NCBI GenBank assembly: GCA_000181795.3
Contig: CM012954.1
Coordinates: 1,669,804-1,733,803 of the forward strand
Source: Trichinella spiralis
Taxonomy: Eukaryota; Nematoda; Enoplea; Trichinellida; Trichinellidae
Reading direction: 5' to 3'
Length of the DNA: 64,000 bases
This document shows positions 62,042 through 64,000 of this stretch, one piece after another. A program made the translations under genes and the position numbers. Position 1 is the stretch's first letter, and each line of letters begins with the position of its first letter. The notes beneath the pieces are model-generated. The model saw only the letters and a list, made by a program, of their open reading frames with translations. It had not been told where the DNA came from and did no database searches.

Positions 62042-64000
62042 CATTTCTGTTGCTACTGCTACTACTACTGTTTTATTGTCAGTTATGATTACATGTGAAC
62101 GAACAATGGTGTCTTACCTGTGAGCTTGAATAGTTTGTGCTTAAGTCAAGATTTGATCAGGTGGTTGGTTGGTGGGGGTTATTTGACAAGGCAAACTATT
62201 TGACACATTGGATAGATGCTTCATGAATGGCGATGAGATTTGGCAAAGGGTTAAGGAAACGAGCACGAGTTTGCCACAGTGGCGTCGGTTAAGCTTTGTT
62301 CGCGTCGTTGGACAAGATTAATCAATTCATTCAGCAACTGCGCTTATTCCAGGCGTCCACTACGACGAAATTGAGAGCCAGCAGAAGAGTCAATAGGCAG
62401 AGCAAGATGACATGGCTGAGAAGTAGCTAAACAAAATATACTTTATAACCAAGCACGCTGTGCAGTTTTTTTTAAAGGCATGCTTTTATTATTATTATTA
62501 TTATTTTTGTTTTGCTCGCTGGTTTTCAATTTAAACTTTCACAGTTTATAATTTTTTTAAAAATATCTGCTTGAATCACAGAATTTTATCGATTTCAAGA
62601 ATGCTAAAAGAGGAAAAAACAACTGTAAATTAATTGAATTTATCTGAAGATGTATGTGATTTTTACATCTAGGTGAACTGAAATATAATTACCCAGAATT
62701 ATGGAATATATTGCTTGAGTGGAATGGTGAAGGGAGCGGCGTGGGTGGGGGTGGGGGATTGGATAGAATTTTCAGGATTGGCTTTGGTTTGCAGTTCTGC
62801 CGTCGGTTTTGGTGAAGTTGAATACACGCATCAATTAATGTTGAATTGAAGCGGCAAAAATGTCACGCCGTGGTCAATATGAATGGAATAGAATCATGTC
62901 GATTGACAAAATTAACATCATATGAATCAAGGGGACGTTTATTTTCATTTTTTCTTTTCTGTGTAGCATTTTCAGCAGTCGTTAATCCTACGTACAGTTT
63001 TCATGTGCTAACACATTATTTATTTCTGCTGATAGGAGAAAATTGATGCTTTCTGTTCTGTTCGTTGTTGTTCAGTTGCAAATAATATATTTTACTTCCA
63101 CAATGGGGCAGTCATTGTTTGCGCATGTTTCTTGTTTAACAACAACAATTTCAAATCAGTGAATAATCATAAAATCTGGTGGGCAAGAAAAAGGATAATG
63201 GGATAAAGATGCTTTTGTGCAGTCAGGTGGAAAAATATTTGCAAGCATTATTGTTTGTCAGTATAGTTAATCATCATGCACGAATGGGGAGGGAATTTTG
63301 AATTGCGATAATGTTTATCCTGGAAAAAATTGTCAATGAATGAATTGGTAAACTGGTGATCATAACCTCTCTGTTTGTCAATTTATTCCACACATGCACG
63401 GAATGCTTGACAAAGCGATTGGATTTGATTTTTGAAATGCTTCATTAATATTCTCTTTGCGATTTTATTTGATGATATGATGCAAAATGATTTGAATATG
63501 GAAAACGCTTGTTGTAAATAAATGTTGTTTGTTCACCATCATGCAATAATGCACAGGAAACTAGTGAATAGGTTGTGGATTGCTTGCTTTCTTTAGTTGT
63601 TGGTTGTTGATCAGTTGGTTGGATCAATTTACAGTTTTCCAATTCATAATCAATCAGCTCTACCGGTGATCAATAATTTCCCTCTTTTCTACTTTTGTTC
63701 GAACTTACTTGAGGGGTCAAAAGTTGAAAATCGAGCAATACGCGAATACCGTTGCTTTGATGCTTTAAGCTAGTCGATGAAAAATTAAAAAAAGAAAAAC
63801 AATTTGTAATTATACTTTGTGCGCATGATAATTGTTTGAATGGATCATATTTGAGTATCATTTGTATGAAGTGAAAGAATCCAGTACAGAATACAAATCA
63901 TTTAGTACTTGAATGAATGAACATTTGATATCATAGCTGAGTAATAGATCTATATATGTATGTATATGTACAGTGATTATTGAAAAATAAAATTGACGCG
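61866..64000. other. Globin isoform A 5' flank and window end
   Basis: This should contain the promoter of globin isoform A. It is AT-rich with (ATT)n tracts at 62010-62040 and about 62486-62504. Frames at 62846-63046 and 63445-63861 show no family resemblance. No further gene was seen up to the window edge. Confidence 0.5.
62010..62040. repeat. (ATT)n microsatellite
   Basis: About ten ATT units, 150 bp upstream of the globin isoform A start. Confidence 0.85.

Noticed and set aside
1-64000. Mobile element, viral insertion, CRISPR array or bacterial operon
   Set aside because: No reverse transcriptase, transposase, integrase or viral protein similarity, no long terminal or direct repeats beyond microsatellites, and no regularly spaced repeat array was seen.

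Overview
This window is animal DNA, most likely nematode. It is AT-rich, its genes are split by short introns with TTTTCAG-type acceptors, and it carries a transthyretin-like (TTR) gene, a family essentially restricted to nematodes. The species cannot be named from the sequence. Nine protein-coding genes could be rebuilt exon by exon with frames that close and family-typical lengths; none of them is bacterial or mobile. No tRNA, rRNA, CRISPR array or transposon coding region was recognised. Layout: 1-3.5 kb holds no certain gene, only two weak minus-strand candidates. 3.5-5.5 kb (+) is an APMAP / strictosidine-synthase-like beta-propeller protein of 417 aa. 5.8-7.65 kb (-) is an organic solute transporter alpha subunit (SLC51A) of 368 aa, tail to tail with APMAP. 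10.5-15.0 kb (-) is a TGF-beta superfamily ligand of the BMP3/GDF10 type, 485 aa, with one 3 kb intron. 18.9-21.3 kb (-) is a ceramide synthase of the CERS1/LAGR-1 kind, 332 aa. 22.8-26.2 kb (-) is a complete TM9SF3 orthologue, 586 aa in 14 exons. 26.2-46.6 kb is gene-poor and rich in microsatellites. In its middle (37.2-38.7 kb, -) sits an intronless-CDS NET-family zinc finger transcription factor (ZNF503/703, Elbow/NocA, TLP-1), flanked by about 11 kb and 8 kb without a recognisable gene, as is common around developmental regulators. 46.6-49.4 kb (+) is a secreted acid sphingomyelinase with a saposin B domain, 600 aa, followed tail to tail by the TTR-like secreted protein (49.9-50.45 kb, -, 142 aa). 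52.1-61.9 kb (-) is a globin gene with two alternative coding first exons 6 kb apart, each encoding a different N-myristoylation-type N-terminus. There is no operon logic. Loose functional threads are sphingolipid metabolism (ceramide synthase makes ceramide; acid sphingomyelinase releases it) and developmental signalling and transcription (BMP3-like ligand, NET zinc finger). The most interesting points are the duplicated alternative first exons of the membrane-anchored globin, its apparently altered heme pocket, the BMP3/GDF10-like character of the ligand, and the GC-elevated islands in the gene-poor region around the transcription factor. All exon coordinates were derived by eye from splice consensus and protein-family similarity.
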